DNA from: Ilex aquifolium
Taxonomy: Eukaryota; Streptophyta; Magnoliopsida; Aquifoliales; Aquifoliaceae
Assembly: GCA_951799425.1 (NCBI GenBank)
Contig: OX637393.1
Coordinates: 20,501,744-20,565,743 of the forward strand
DNA length: 64,000 bases
Reading direction: 5' to 3'
In this document: positions 33,214-44,064 of the stretch, piece after piece
Position numbering within the stretch: position 1 is the stretch's first letter
Layout: every line of letters begins with the position of its first letter
The notes under the pieces: generated by a model
What the model was told of the DNA's origin: nothing
Seen by the model: only the letters and a program-made list of their open reading frames with translations
Database searches by the model: none
Translations under genes and position numbers: made by a program

Positions 33214-34309
33214 AACCAAAGCATCCAGGAGAAAATGTTACATGCGAGAGACACATTGATCTGATTTCCCTCGGCCAAAACAATGAGGTGGTGAAGATCA
33301 TTGTTGCTCATGGGATTGGATTTTGGTTTGAGCCCGTGGATGGGTACAATTTGTCTTTATGCCTAGAGTTTTACCAAAAACTCAAAGTGGTGGATGAGTT
33401 TTAGGTCTTGAGGATGAACATAAGGGGCAAGACATTTGATGTGACCCCTATGGTGATTGCCACCCTCCTGCATTATGAGAGGCCACCTCCCTCCACCTCG
33501 GTGTACCCACATAAAATTACTAGCACCAAGACCATCCCTGAATTTGTGGCTTTGATGTACGAGGACCCGACTCAGTTTATGAGAACGGTCCACGTCGGGG
33601 GCCTCAAACATTCATATGGATGATGAACAAGCTTTTGCATTATAACCTACTTCCGAGGGGCGCCGAGAAGACGCCTAACATTGGAAAGCTTGCCTTCTTG
33701 GATGCGGTGATGTCGGGAAAGGCTATGGACTTTGCACTTTTTATATGGGAGGTAATGAAGGACTTCGCCGAGACTTAAAAGCCAAAGGCGAACCTCCCAT
33801 TTGGAAACTTGGTCACTAGGATGTCCACGCACTTCAAGGTGAAGGGGTATGCTTTTGACAAGATCACTCCACTTGATAACGGGGCTATCGGAAGGGCTAG
33901 TAGCAAGAAGAGGACGGCGATGAGCCGTGGCGAGCATACTAGGGCTACGAGACCAGAGTCGTCTGATGCAAGACCTTCATCTGCTGGGCCATCCTCTGGG
34001 CCATCTGTATTTGTCCCATCCACTTCTGCACCGGAGCGCTTAGTATCTCTGTGCCTCGATGCATTAGAGGTGACAGTGCATGGGATCTCTGCCATGATGA
34101 CCAGACTGTTTCATCACACGTTTCCCGGCGAGCCTATTCTTGGCGGACCTCCACCTTCTACCTCTGCCCCCTCAGCATCCACAGTAGTTGAGGTTGGAGA
34201 GACAGATGATGATGATGAAGATGAGGATGATGCTGGTGACGGTGACGACAGTGATAGTGATGAGGATGAGAGTGATGATGGTGATGATGAGGGTGATGGT
34301 GACGAGTAG
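33214..34309 (+). pseudogene. env-like ORF of E0, C-terminal part
   Basis: Continuation after E1. The homologous frame (ENVTCERHIDLISLG..., FWFEPVDGYNLS, MNIRGKTFDVTPMVIATLL, STHFKVKGYAFDKI) is kept only in pieces, with a frameshift near 33230, a stop near 33401, another shift near 33620 and a stop near 33776. The last open stretch, 33809-34309, ends in a long acidic Asp/Glu/Ser tail like that of E1. Bases 34310-34617 are 3' untranslated. Confidence 0.8.
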
Positions 34310-34617
34310 TTTGTCATTGTTTTTGTTCTTTTGGAGTAGGGTTATACATAGCCTAGGAGGGGAGTACTTGGCCTTGTAGAAGAGTCTTTAGGTTTTAGGC
34401 TATTTTGTATTTTTTTGAACTCTATCTCCATGTACTCCAACTTTGAAAATGATTAATGAAATACCATAGTTTTTGTTCCATATTTGCCGAGTTAATTTCG
34501 TTAATTGCATTGTGATTTTTGTATTTTGAATGTTTGATGAATTACTTGTGTAAATGGATTGTTTTAATTTCATACTTGTTGGTTTGAAAATAAACTTTGC
34601 TAGGGACTAGCAAAGCT

Positions 34618-34632
34618 CAAGTTGAGGGGGTG
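34618..34632 (+). other. Polypurine tract of E0
   Basis: CAAGTTGAGGGGGTG directly precedes the LTR at 34633. Confidence 0.75.
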
Positions 34633-36258
34633 TGATTAGCACAAAACATTGCATATCTTATGTACATTTACATCCCTTTTTATACTTGCTTTTGCGGTTA
34701 AAATGAGCAGAATTGCAATGTTTGAGCTTTTAAGTTTCACTATGTTTACAGGTAAAGGTGCTTAAATGGTGCTTGTTAGGCCCTATCGTGGTGTTTAAGA
34801 TGATTGGAGATGAGATGGTGGCTTAACGATAGCTTAAAAGGTGGAGGAACCAAGAAATCAGCAAAACAAGTAAAAACCTACCAGCAGGCCATAGTGGTAG
34901 GTTTTGGCTACTGGACCTGCACCTACCGCAAACCTATCGATAGGTTTTGCTCACTGGAGTAAAACCTACCGGTAGGTTTCCATCGACCTACCCATAGGTT
35001 TACTGAAACATGCCAGATTCTGCAATCCAACACTATTACTTTGGGGGTCCCACCATTGGATCTCCCACAGTTTCTTGACACTCCTTACACACAAGACAAC
35101 CCCTCCTCTTCCCTAGCTTGGATTTTGGAGGCTTGGACATTAATGAGGAGAAAAAGAATGGGTGAAGCTTGGGAGTGCAGGCTAGGCATGTGCTAGCTTG
35201 CCAAACCAATCCTTTCAGCCCCCTATTGATTGGAGATCAATCACACAGACCGAGAGGGCTCCATGGATGTTTTTGGCAAGGGAGATACACCATTATATGA
35301 TATACATTATAATATAGAGAGAAAAGCTCAAGGAAGAAGATGAATAGTGCTAGAGAGAGAAGTTGATATTTTTGTATTTTCTTTCATCCATTTCACTTGT
35401 AATCCTCTGCAGACTTATGTAAGTTTCATTGAATGTCTTTGATGTCATTTATTACAAGCACATTTCAAGTTTAGTCTTACATTTTGGATTTCACCATTAA
35501 TGCATTCAAGTTTTTCCTTTTCGAGCTTTTAAAATGGGTATTGCATATTTTTCTTCATAGTTTACAATTTCTCTTCATTTCAACTATATCATTACTTTAG
35601 ATATGAGTAGCTAAGTTTATAGTTGGCTAATCCAAGGGAAAATTTCCCTTGGGTATGCTACTTCAACTCATTTTCATTCCTCCTCGTAGTGTACGATGAT
35701 TCGGTTTGACTAGGTTGAGTGTGGACGTGCTTGTGAGTTCTTGATACACCGTAGACATTGTCACGGGGTATGCTTGAATCCTCACCTCCATTTTGGTCTC
35801 GTGCATCCTACTAATCAATCAAACATCTAGGCACCATTGGAGGAAGGTCTTGAGTTGATTTGGCATTCCCATTGGAATGACCCCTTCGGATTAGCTAACA
35901 CTTGTTTCCATTCAAATTTCATCAAGAAATAACCTCAACTCAAACTTAAACAACAAAAGATTTTTACACTACTCTTTTTTTTCACCAAAATCGCCTTCAA
36001 CACGATTCACCTCCTTCCCTGAGGAGACGACCTTGGAATATGATTTCCAAGTAAATCACGATACTCGAAAGTCTCTCTGCTCTTGGGGAGCACTTTTGTT
36101 CACACACACACTACACATTTTGTTCATTTCCACACTATTCCGTTTACCCCTTCTCTTGCATCATTCCGAGGTAGAGTGACACTCCCCTATCCATATAAGC
36201 CACAAACATTGAGGGATGATGTTGGGAGATTAGGGTATATGACAGAAAACATCAAGCA
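34633..36258 (+). repeat. LTR shared by E0 (3') and E4 (5')
   Basis: 1626 bp, TGATTAGCACAAAAC...ATCAAGCA. It is preceded by a PPT and 3' untranslated region and also followed by a PBS, leader and gag, so it serves as 3' LTR on one side and 5' LTR on the other. Such a tandem form usually comes from unequal recombination between LTRs. Confidence 0.88.
34873..34995. promoter_or_regulatory. LTR palindrome cassette of E0/E4 (CCTACCGGTAGG type)
   Basis: CCTACCGGTAGG at 34965-34976 and the symmetric variant CCTATCGATAGG at 34933-34944, where both arms have changed together. Degenerate copies are near 34878 and 34985. The text between palindromes (ggttttggctactggacctgcacctaccgcaa) matches the internal E0 cassette at 1627-1680. 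Confidence 0.72.
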
Positions 36259-36262
36259 TTTT

Positions 36263-36279
36263 TGGTGCCGTTGCCGGGG
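36263..36279 (+). other. Primer-binding site of E4
   Basis: TGGTGCCGTTGCCGGGG, one mismatch (C to T) to the tRNA-Asp complement, four bases after the LTR end. Confidence 0.85.
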
Positions 36280-36414
36280 AAGGCAAGCATTGAATTGAGA
36301 AGGTGATTTTCGGACAACGGAGGTAAGTCCCGTGATGTTCATCATGGGCTGAGGTACGTTGCTCCTTGTATATAATTTTCTTTGCTTACATTTTTATTTG
36401 TAGATAGTTGTTGT

Positions 36415-36828
36415 ATGTGGGAATGGGACGAACAAAACTGATTGGTTAGACAACCTTTAGGCCCCAACATGAACATTGACCAAGACCCACCCGAGGATGC
36501 GGGTGATAATTTTGAGAATGTAGGTGTCAATCCGAACATTCAAAGGGGTGGGGGAGTGCAAGAACCTAGAATGCCTAATCCACGAATGCAATTCCCCCCC
36601 TCCTAGGAATGATGGGAACAATATCCCAATTGATCTTCCGGTGAGGTTAATGTGGGATTTTCTCCAACCCACACGTAACACCACTTCCTCATGCATTCTC
36701 TTACCGGTCCAAGCTCATTTGTTCCCAGTTAAGCCAGGAATGTTGAAACTACTTCCTAAATTCCACGGAATCAAAAAGGAAAATCCTTATTTACATATTA
36801 AAAAGTTTGAGGATATAGTTGCAACCTA
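36415..36828 (+). pseudogene. E4 gag N-terminal fragment
   Basis: Matches the start of E1 and E5 gag (VRQPLGPNMNIDQDPPEDAGDNFENVG, then PVKPGMLKLLPKFHGIKKENPYLHIKKFEDIVAT). It has a stop at 36439 and a frameshift near 36600. It ends abruptly where an LTR fragment begins. Confidence 0.82.
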
Positions 36829-36973
36829 CACATTTTGTTCATTTCCACACTATTCCATTTACTCCATCTCTTGCATCATTCCTAGGGAGAGTGATACTCC
36901 CCTATCCATATAAGCCACATACATTGAGGGGTGATGTTGGGAGATTAGGGTATATGATGGAAAACATCAAGCA
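36829..36973 (+). repeat. LTR 3'-end fragment inside E4 gag
   Basis: About 145 bp nearly identical to 36115-36258, the end of the LTR just upstream, down to the terminal AAAACATCAAGCA. It joins gag sequence on both sides with the middle of gag missing. Not a normal insertion: only the LTR end is present and I see no target duplication. Confidence 0.78.
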
Positions 36974-37399
36974 ACTACCTTCATTCAAAGCCAAACCGCC
37001 ATCAACAATCAAAATGCCGCAACTTTTAATGACATTCGGACTCAACTCACTAAGTTGACCAATTCCATGGGGGCCTCACAACATGAGAAGGGGAAATTCC
37101 CCACTCAACCCCAAGAAAACCCTAGAGGCCAACATGTTATTGAGTCGTCCGAACCCAATAGTGAGAGTTGTGAGCAACTCAAAGCGGTCACCACCCTTCG
37201 AAGTGGTAAGCAAATCGATAAGACCATTGTGCCAAAAGTCTTAACCAAAACCACATTGCCAAAAGAGGAAGAGACTAAGGGTGACACCGAGGGGGGTGAG
37301 GTGAGTGAAAAAAGAGAAAGTGGTTGATGAAAGTGTTCATGTATCCTCCATTCCTCCCCCTTTTCCTAATATTTTGAAGCCACTCGTCAAGGTGGCTAA
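36974..37399 (+). pseudogene. E4 gag C-terminus and gag-protease linker fragment
   Basis: Matches E1 5560-6005 (QTAINNQNA..., LTKLTNSM, EKGKFPTQPQENPRG, AVTTLRSGKQIDKTI). A frameshift near 37320 follows. It stops at 37399 where E5 is inserted; the rest of E4 is beyond the window. Confidence 0.8.
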
Positions 37400-39054
37400 T
37401 GCTTGGTGGTATCCGTTGTAGTATATCCTAACCTCCTCACCCTCGAATATGTTTATGGTGTATATGTGAAGGGGAGTGTCACTCTCCCTCGGAATGATGT
37501 CAAAAGAAAGGGCAACGAAATAGTGGATAAATGAAGTGTAAAATGAGTGCGTGTGTACAAAAATTCTTCCTAAGCGCAAGAAGACTTTTGTGTGTTGTGT
37601 TTTACTTGGAGAATACTCTAAGGTCGTCTCCTCAAGGAAGGAGGTGAATCGTCTTGAAGGTGATTGTGGTAAAAACAAAGTGTAAAATATTTTGTTGTTG
37701 AAGTTTGGTTTGTGAGTTGTATTGTGATGAAAATGAAATGGGAAACAAGTGTTGGCTAATCCAAAAGGTTCACTCCAATGGGTATGCCAAGTCAACTCGA
37801 AACCTTCCTCTAATGGTGCATAGATGAACGATTGATTCATGGGAAGCTCGGGATAAGATGGAAGTGAGGATCCAAGCATAACCCGTGACAAGTCTATGAG
37901 ATATCAAAGACTCACAACCGTGTCCACACTCAACCCAGTCAAACTAAACCATCGTATACCGAGGGGAGGAAAGAAGATAAGTTGAAATGGCATACCCAAG
38001 AGGAGGTCTCCCTTGGATTAGCCAACTTAAAGACTTAGCTACTCATGCTTAAAGGAATGACACTAATGTAATGGAAAGACATTGTAGAGCAATGAAGATT
38101 TTAGCTAAGTTAATGCAAGAAAACATAAACTAAAAGATAATGCATTTAATACCCATTTTAAAACTAAGAAAATGAAGAACATGCATGCATTAATGATGAA
38201 AGCTTGAATAGAAGATTAAACTTAAAAGAAACTTGAAATAAATGGCATTCAAGACTTCAAACAAAGCTTAGAAAGGTCTTCCTCTAGATTACAAGAAAAT
38301 GCAAAAATCTCAACTTCTCTCTCTAATACTATTCATCTTCTTCCTTGGACTCTCTATCTCTCTATATCTATATTATGTATATTACCTAATGCTCAATAAT
38401 AATGGAGTCCCCCTCCAAAAATATCCATGGAGTGATGCTATAGCCCTGTGATGTGATCTCCATGCCTAGGGGCTGAAAACGGATGGGCTAGACAGGGTTG
38501 GTGCAGGCCTTGTCTCCACACCCAACACCTTCTCTCTCCTTTTTCCTCATTAATGATCAAGCATCCAAAAGTCCAAGAAGAGGTGCAAGAGGGATGTCCA
38601 TGGTGTTAGGAGTGGCAGGGGTAGGTAAGAGAATGTCTGGTGGAACCCCCAAGATTTCAGAGCTTGAGATTCAAATTCTGGCGCAATTCAGCAAAACCTA
38701 CCGGTAGATCACGGAAAACCTACCGGTAGGTTTTATGCTTGTAGGCAAACTATACCGGTATTTCTTTGGTAGGTGCAGGACAGTAGCCAAAACCTACCGG
38801 TAGGGTCTACTGGTAGGTTTTTCCTAGTTTTGTTGATTTCTTGGTTCCTCCACCTCCTAAGCTATCGTCAAGCCTCCTCCTCATCTCCATTCATCTTAAG
38901 TATCATGAGAGGGCTCAGCAAGCATCATTTAATACGATCATACCGAAACTTCGTTAATAGCTCAAACCGTGCCATTCCATTCATTTTAACTTCAAAAGCA
39001 AGTGTAAAAAGGGATGTAATGGTGCATAAAATATGCAATGTTTTGTGCTAATCA
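37400..39054 (-). repeat. 3' LTR of E5
   Basis: 1655 bp; plus-strand TGCTTGGTGG...GTGCTAATCA. Palindromes CCTACCGGTAGG are at 38719-38730 and 38793-38804 with degenerate neighbours from about 38697 to 38822. The hairpin motif is near 37470-37490. Confidence 0.9.
38696..38824. promoter_or_regulatory. LTR palindrome cassette of E5 (CCTACCGGTAGG type)
   Basis: Two exact and several decayed palindromes. Shared intervening text (ggtaggtgcaggacagtagccaaaacctaccgg) pairs it with the internal cassette of the same element at 48985-49106. Confidence 0.7.
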
Positions 39055-39378
39055 GACCCCCCAACTTGAGCTTTGCTAGTCCCTAGCAAAGTTTACATTC
39101 AAACCAAGAGTATACACATGCAATAATCTATTTACACACCCAAGTCATCCAATCATTCAAAATAAGAAATCATAATGCAATGAACAAAATGAACATGGGC
39201 AAGATGGAATAAAAATTGTGGTTTTTCATTCATCACTTTCAAATTCAGAGTACATGTAGTTGGATTTCAAAAAGAGACAAAATGGCCTAAGACCTAAGGA
39301 CTCTTCTACCAGGCCAGTTACTCCGCTCCAAGATATGTACAATCCAAAACAAAAAGAAAAGATAACAACTACAACACC
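39055..39378 (-). other. Polypurine tract and 3' untranslated region of E5
   Basis: Minus-strand AGCTCAAGTTGGGGGGTC abuts the LTR start TGATTAGC at 39054. The rest up to the env-like stop codon has no feature I recognise. Confidence 0.75.
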
Positions 39379-39460
39379 CTACTCCTCATCTCCATTACCA
39401 TCATCACCACCTTCATCATCATCACCACCCTCACTCTCATCAAAATCACTCTCCCCCTCC
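39379..39460 (-). pseudogene. env-like ORF of E5, acidic tail
   Basis: Last 27 or so codons, rich in Asp, Glu and Gly, ending at TAG 39379-39381. Separated from the rest (47792-48693) by E3; target duplication CCTCC at 39456-39460 and 47787-47791. Confidence 0.78.
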
Positions 39461-41411
39461 TGATTAGTACTTAAAATTGACATATTATTATGACATTTTA
39501 AGACTAACTGTACTTTAATGGAGTTTAAGTGATGTCATTTCAGGCCCTAAACTGAACAAGGACCCAATAACAACAAGTACCACACTTGGATGCAACACCA
39601 GCACATTAGAGCCAAAATTGGAGAAGCTTGAAGCACAGCCAGAACGTTCGAGCGCCAACTCACGTTCGAACGTCCACATTACACTGTAGCAGACTCAACT
39701 GCTGAGAGAAGGCGTGTTGCAGTTAGGAAAGAAGACTGGAGCTCTGAAGCACTTGAGTGTCATGTTCGAACGCCAACTCACGTTCGAACGTGCACTTGAG
39801 TTGATGGAAGACCAGACTACTGCAAAGAGTTGGAACTGAACTTCACAGAAGACCAACAGACCACTCGAGTGAAAGGGTCAGAGCAAATTTGGCGTTCGAA
39901 CGCCCTTAGTACAAAAACAGAGGAAACGTTCGAACGGCAGTCAACGTTCGAACGCCCTTAGTGCAAAAACAGAAAGAACGTTCGAACGCCTAGTCACGTT
40001 CGAACGTTCTCCACAGACTGACAGTAGAGTTGTTGACTGTTCACTTGGACTTGGGCGGCAAACACTATTCCTTCACCTCCTCTTGTCTCCTCCTCTTGCC
40101 TATAAATACTCCCCTTGTTGGAGAGCTTTGGGAGGGAAGCTAAGTAGGAAGTAGGAAGTAGGAAAATTGATGGAGGCTTAGACTCCCACTCTCATTGTAG
40201 ATTTAGCTTATTTTCCTTGTATGAAGTATTTATTTTAGAGATTAGTTTGGCTTTAGCCCAACATCTCTTGCTTGTTATAAAAGTAGTTTTATGCTTATGC
40301 TTATGTTTATGCTTTCATTTTACATGCATAGAAGAGAGATAGCTCACCTTTTGGTTGAGGAAGCAACCCTCCAATTCTTGGTTGAGGAAGCCACCCTCCA
40401 AATGTGACTAGTTTTCTTCTACTTTTATTGTTCATGCATTTCACTTCCATTGCTTGAGCTTCTTTCTTTCTTAGAAGAGTAAAATTCTTCCACTTTTCTA
40501 GAGCTTTACCAAAGCCGTGAAGGGTGGAACGTGATTCACCCATTCTTTGTTAAAGATTGGCTCCGCGTTTGTTGTTACTTTATCTTTTAAGTTCTCTACT
40601 TGGAGGGATGAGCATCACTCACTTTTCTAGCTTTACCCAAGCCATGAAGAGTGAGTAGTTTCTCATTCACTCTTTAGTAAGAGGAGAAGGGCATGTATAA
40701 GTTATCCGGGAATCATATTTGTGCATTATTTTTATGCTTAACGTTTATTTCTTCTTGTTATTGGATGATTGATTGCATCTAGCAAAGCTAAGGTACTTTG
40801 TATAATTGTGGGTTCTTTCTATGACATGGATGACTCCTGCATAGAAAGACTCATCAGTTCAAGGCAAGTACCCCGGCTAGATCCTCATGACTACCCTTCA
40901 ATCCTCCCCCTTATTGTACTTCACTAAAAGAATGGAATATTAATATCATGATTGGATGTCTTGTAGAAACACTTGCTTGTTTGTAGATGGGTTAAGTCTC
41001 GGCACAGGCAATTCTTGTAAACTTCTAGAAAGACATCGGAATCATGTTCTTAATTCTCACAATCCATTTTTATCTTCCGATTAACTTACTGTTGACACGG
41101 GAGTTAATTGAGTTATCAAGCACAATTATGTCAAACGGGATAACCAACTACATGTCCAGATCCTTGCACTAAAGGGTGACTCTTTTTAATTAGTACTTAT
41201 TTTGTTAAGAAAATCATCTTGGAAAGTATTCTGTCCAGGAAAACTCATATCTCACAGCAAATCTCAAAGGTTACAATCAATAGGTCTCTACCACTGCTCA
41301 CCTCAGAAATATCAACAAAAGTTCCCTGTGGATTCGACTCTGGACTCAAACCGGATTATTACTACAGCTTGACCGCCTGCACTTGGGTGTACACATTTCG
41401 GATCAAGAACA
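39461..41411 (+). repeat. 5' LTR of E3
   Basis: 1951 bp, TGATTAGTAC...GATCAAGAACA. TATAAATA is at 40101-40108. Confidence 0.92.
39643..40108 (+). promoter_or_regulatory. U3 promoter of E3 with CGTTCGAACG array
   Basis: Seven exact palindromes at 39663, 39781, 39893, 39927, 39945, 39979 and 39997, with degenerate ones near 39645 (CGTTCGAGCG) and 39763. TATAAATA follows 94 bases after the last. Confidence 0.8.
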
Positions 41412-41417
41412 AGTTTT

Positions 41418-41434
41418 TGGCGTCTTTGCCGGGG
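41418..41434 (+). other. Primer-binding site of E3
   Basis: TGGCGTCTTTGCCGGGG, two mismatches to the tRNA-Asp complement, six bases (AGTTTT) after the LTR. Confidence 0.82.
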
Positions 41435-41459
41435 AACCTTTGAAAGGTGTTTTAAGGTA

Positions 41460-41467
41460 AAAGGTCT
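41460..41467 (+). other. Exon-exon junction scar in E3
   Basis: AAG/GTCTCAG. Bases up to 41463 align with the E2 leader (…AAGGTGAAAG before the intron), and from 41464 with E2 immediately after its acceptor (GTTTCAGCGGTGAAC). Shared AGGT at the join leaves a few bases of ambiguity, and microhomology-mediated deletion is the alternative explanation. Confidence 0.75.
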
Positions 41468-41551
41468 CAGCGGTGAACATATCTCTACCATTCAACCTCG
41501 TCTCCACACTCCATGAACCGGTAAATTCGAAACATTGGGGACAATGTTCAG

Positions 41552-41567
41552 TTTAGGTTGGGGGGTA
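41552..41567 (+). other. Internal polypurine tract of E3
   Basis: TTTAGGTTGGGGGGTA, same position and sequence as in E2 (21081-21096), preceded by the small inverted repeat CATTGGGGACAATG. Confidence 0.6.
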
Positions 41568-41751
41568 TGATCAGTTCATCAGTTCATTAGTTCATATTTT
41601 CGTAAATTTTTTAAATTTTGTTTTGTCGTTGTTGATCATGTTTGAACATTGATTGTATAAATTGATGATTATGCTTATGAATTAGCTTCAATCGTCTTTG
41701 TTACTGGCAGACGTTAAAGAACCAGATACTGAGTCTTAAAACTTAGCAATC

Positions 41752-42162
41752 ATGGATATAAATCTTTTTTGGTTTAGCCTAGGAGTTCTACGTACTTTTC
41801 CATCTGATGTACATACTATGATCATGAGAAAAGCAAGATTAGTAAGGAAGGCTGAAATCAAAGAAAAACAAGCGAAACCCCTATGTGGCAGAAGCAGCTT
41901 TGCCAAACGCCGTAGTGCCAAAAGGCTTGGTGCCTGTAAACAGTGTGGCAGATTCTTTCACGAAAAAAGGTACAACCAGTGTTCTGAACCAATTTTCGGT
42001 CGCGCACTTGATCGATTAGACTGGATAGTGAATGGGCTGAGTAAGGATTACCCTGATACGCCATGCTATTCCGGTACTGTGCTTAACCAATTTGTGAGAG
42101 AGGAAGTTGGGAGAGTTACTGGTTGTCCATTCTACACAGACACAGAGGGAGACTCGGATTAG
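41752..42162 (+). CDS. Small basic zinc-finger protein of E3, flexivirus NABP-like
   Basis: 136 codons, intact, 289 bases after the junction scar. Same layout as the E2 protein. Thirteen base differences separate the two copies by my count: nine change the amino acid and four are silent. One change alters the arginine run (KRRSAKR instead of KRRRAKR). All Cys and His of the finger are kept. The N/S ratio does not show strong purifying selection since their split. It is the first ORF downstream of the leader, as expected for its own spliced mRNA. Confidence 0.72.
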   Translation: MDINLFWFSLGVLRTFPSDVHTMIMRKARLVRKAEIKEKQAKPLCGRSSFAKRRSAKRLGACKQCGRFFHEKRYNQCSEPIFGRALDRLDWIVNGLSKDYPDTPCYSGTVLNQFVREEVGRVTGCPFYTDTEGDSD

Positions 42163-42449
42163 ATAATTTTCTGTAGGAAATGTGTACTTTTGTTGGGGGA
42201 GTGAAAGCCAAATGTTCGAATTTGTTGTAAAAAGTGTAAAAATCTTTTTGTGTAAATTCTTTTGACTGAAATGAAAAATATGGGCCGAGTAAGGAATACC
42301 CCAGAATACCAACCTGAAGCGTGGGTAGGGGCTTATCCTGAGACGACATAGGTTTTTGATTTAAATTTGTGTGTTTTGCCTTCTTTGATTGTATATAGCG
42401 TAGTGGAGAAAAATTTTAATTTTTGGTTCAACGTTCGAATGCCAGGTAA

Positions 42450-42751
42450 CGTTCGAACGTCAGCTGCTTACAGTACTCAGCCTCTGAGGAAGATTCTGAT
42501 GAAACGAGAAAGTACTGGGATCTCTATCCATTCGAACGCCAATAGACCGTTCGAACGAGATTAACGTTCGAACGCCAATAGAACGTTCGAACGAAGAGAA
42601 CTTGCAGTACTTTGGCCTCTGACAGAACACAAAAGTACTGAGAGCTCACCACGTTCGAACGCCAAACGACGTTCGAACGGTCTGTTTAAAATCCTTCTAC
42701 CAACGTTCGAACGTCACCAACGTTCGAACGTTACAACTCAAGCTATAAAAG
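42450..42751 (+). promoter_or_regulatory. Internal promoter-like module of E3
   Basis: Eight exact CGTTCGAACG sites (42450, 42548, 42565, 42584, 42652, 42670, 42704, 42721) followed 14 bases after the last by TATAAAAG (42744-42751). The env-like ATG is about 210 bases downstream. The arrangement matches E2. Confidence 0.76.
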
Positions 42752-42961
42752 CCTGGTTCGTCTTCTTCATTCCAAAACCCTCCTAAAACTCTGAAAACCC
42801 GAAAAACCCTTGGGACTCTTCACTACCCAGACCTCAAACCCCAACCATTCTCCATCTTCACCAAAAAATCAACCCTCCCAAGACATTTGCCACTTCAAGA
42901 AGATCCATTTTCACAAAGAAATCAAAGATTTCAAAACCCTCCAACTCAAAAACCGAAAAAA

Positions 42962-44064
42962 ATGCCAAGAGTCAAGCTTCCTGCCAGGAGGAACCCAAAC
43001 ACCCAAGAGCCAAATTTTGTCGAAGAGGTGGTGGAGGTGAGAGAAGGAATGCCACCACTCACCAGGAGATACGACAAGACTCGGTTCCTCACACCTCTAA
43101 AAGCAGACAGGTATGAAAATTTCTACCAAAACAAAGCCATTGTTTGTGAAAGAGATGTGATTTTGGCTGATTTTGCGGAGTTGGGGATCTTTGCGGAGAT
43201 GGAAAGGAGGGGGTGGTTGTTTTATTTAAGGAACGGCGGTGAAGCCGTAGTCGACTTGGTGCGGGAGTTTTTACTCCAATGCCGAGATCATCGACGGGGA
43301 AATTCAAACTTACGTAAGGGGAGTCCATGTGGACGTTGATAAGGATTATATTTGGGGGGTAAGGCAAGAGGTGCCTCGGGTTCCAAATCCCGCTTATCCC
43401 CCAAGGAAGAATGTGGTGATGAATGAGGTGGGGAAGGAACTAACTGGAGTACCCAATTTTTCGTGGACTGGGAAGAAATTTTTTAGACAAGGGGAGCTAA
43501 GTGACAAATACAAAATGTTAAACTTGATTGCAGTGTCGAATTTTGCTCCAATAGGAAGAAAAAAATGAAGTTTTACCTGACATGGCCCGGTTGTTGTATG
43601 CGATTGGAAAAGGGCAAAGCATTGATCTCCCCTCCCTAATTCTGACATAAATGAAAAAGGGGTGTGATGTGAAGAGGAATTCGCTTCCCTTCGGCACCCT
43701 AGTGACAGAACTGTGCAAAGGCCATGGGGTGAGGGTAAAACCCGAGATGGAAATCCAAAAGCCGATGGGGCCACTGAACAAGGCTTCCTTCCGGAGGAGC
43801 CAAAGTCATAGTGGCGGCCCAGCGGCAAGACAAGAAGAGCCCCCTACCCATGGAGTGGATGAAGTACAAGAGGAACTTGATGCAGAGGAGGAGAGAGAGA
43901 TGGAGAGAGAGAGAAATCAACCAGTAGATGAAGGCCCTAGCACCAGCACCAGCACCCGACGCTCCTTACGGGACGTCATGCTTAGCATTGAAGCTAAACA
44001 GGATGAGATCCTTAGGCTTCTGATGGGTGGACATGGCGGAGATTGTGCACAAGGAGGAGAGTGA
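42962..44064 (+). pseudogene. env-like ORF of E3, frameshifted
   Basis: Same family as E2 19676-18678 (MPRVKLPARRNP..., ERYDKTRF-type start, LVREF, SNFAPIGRK). Broken by a 1-base T insertion near 43270, a 1-base A insertion in the A run near 43560, and a TAA near 43648. Unlike E2 it keeps the C-terminal region: a Glu/Arg-rich stretch, a Ser/Thr run and a likely helical segment (RRSLRDVMLSIEAKQDEILR). No hydrophobic N-terminal segment. Confidence 0.8.

Noticed and set aside
34188-34309. Acidic Asp/Glu-rich protein resembling nuclear host proteins
   Set aside because: It is the tail of the env-like ORF, shared with E1 and E5.
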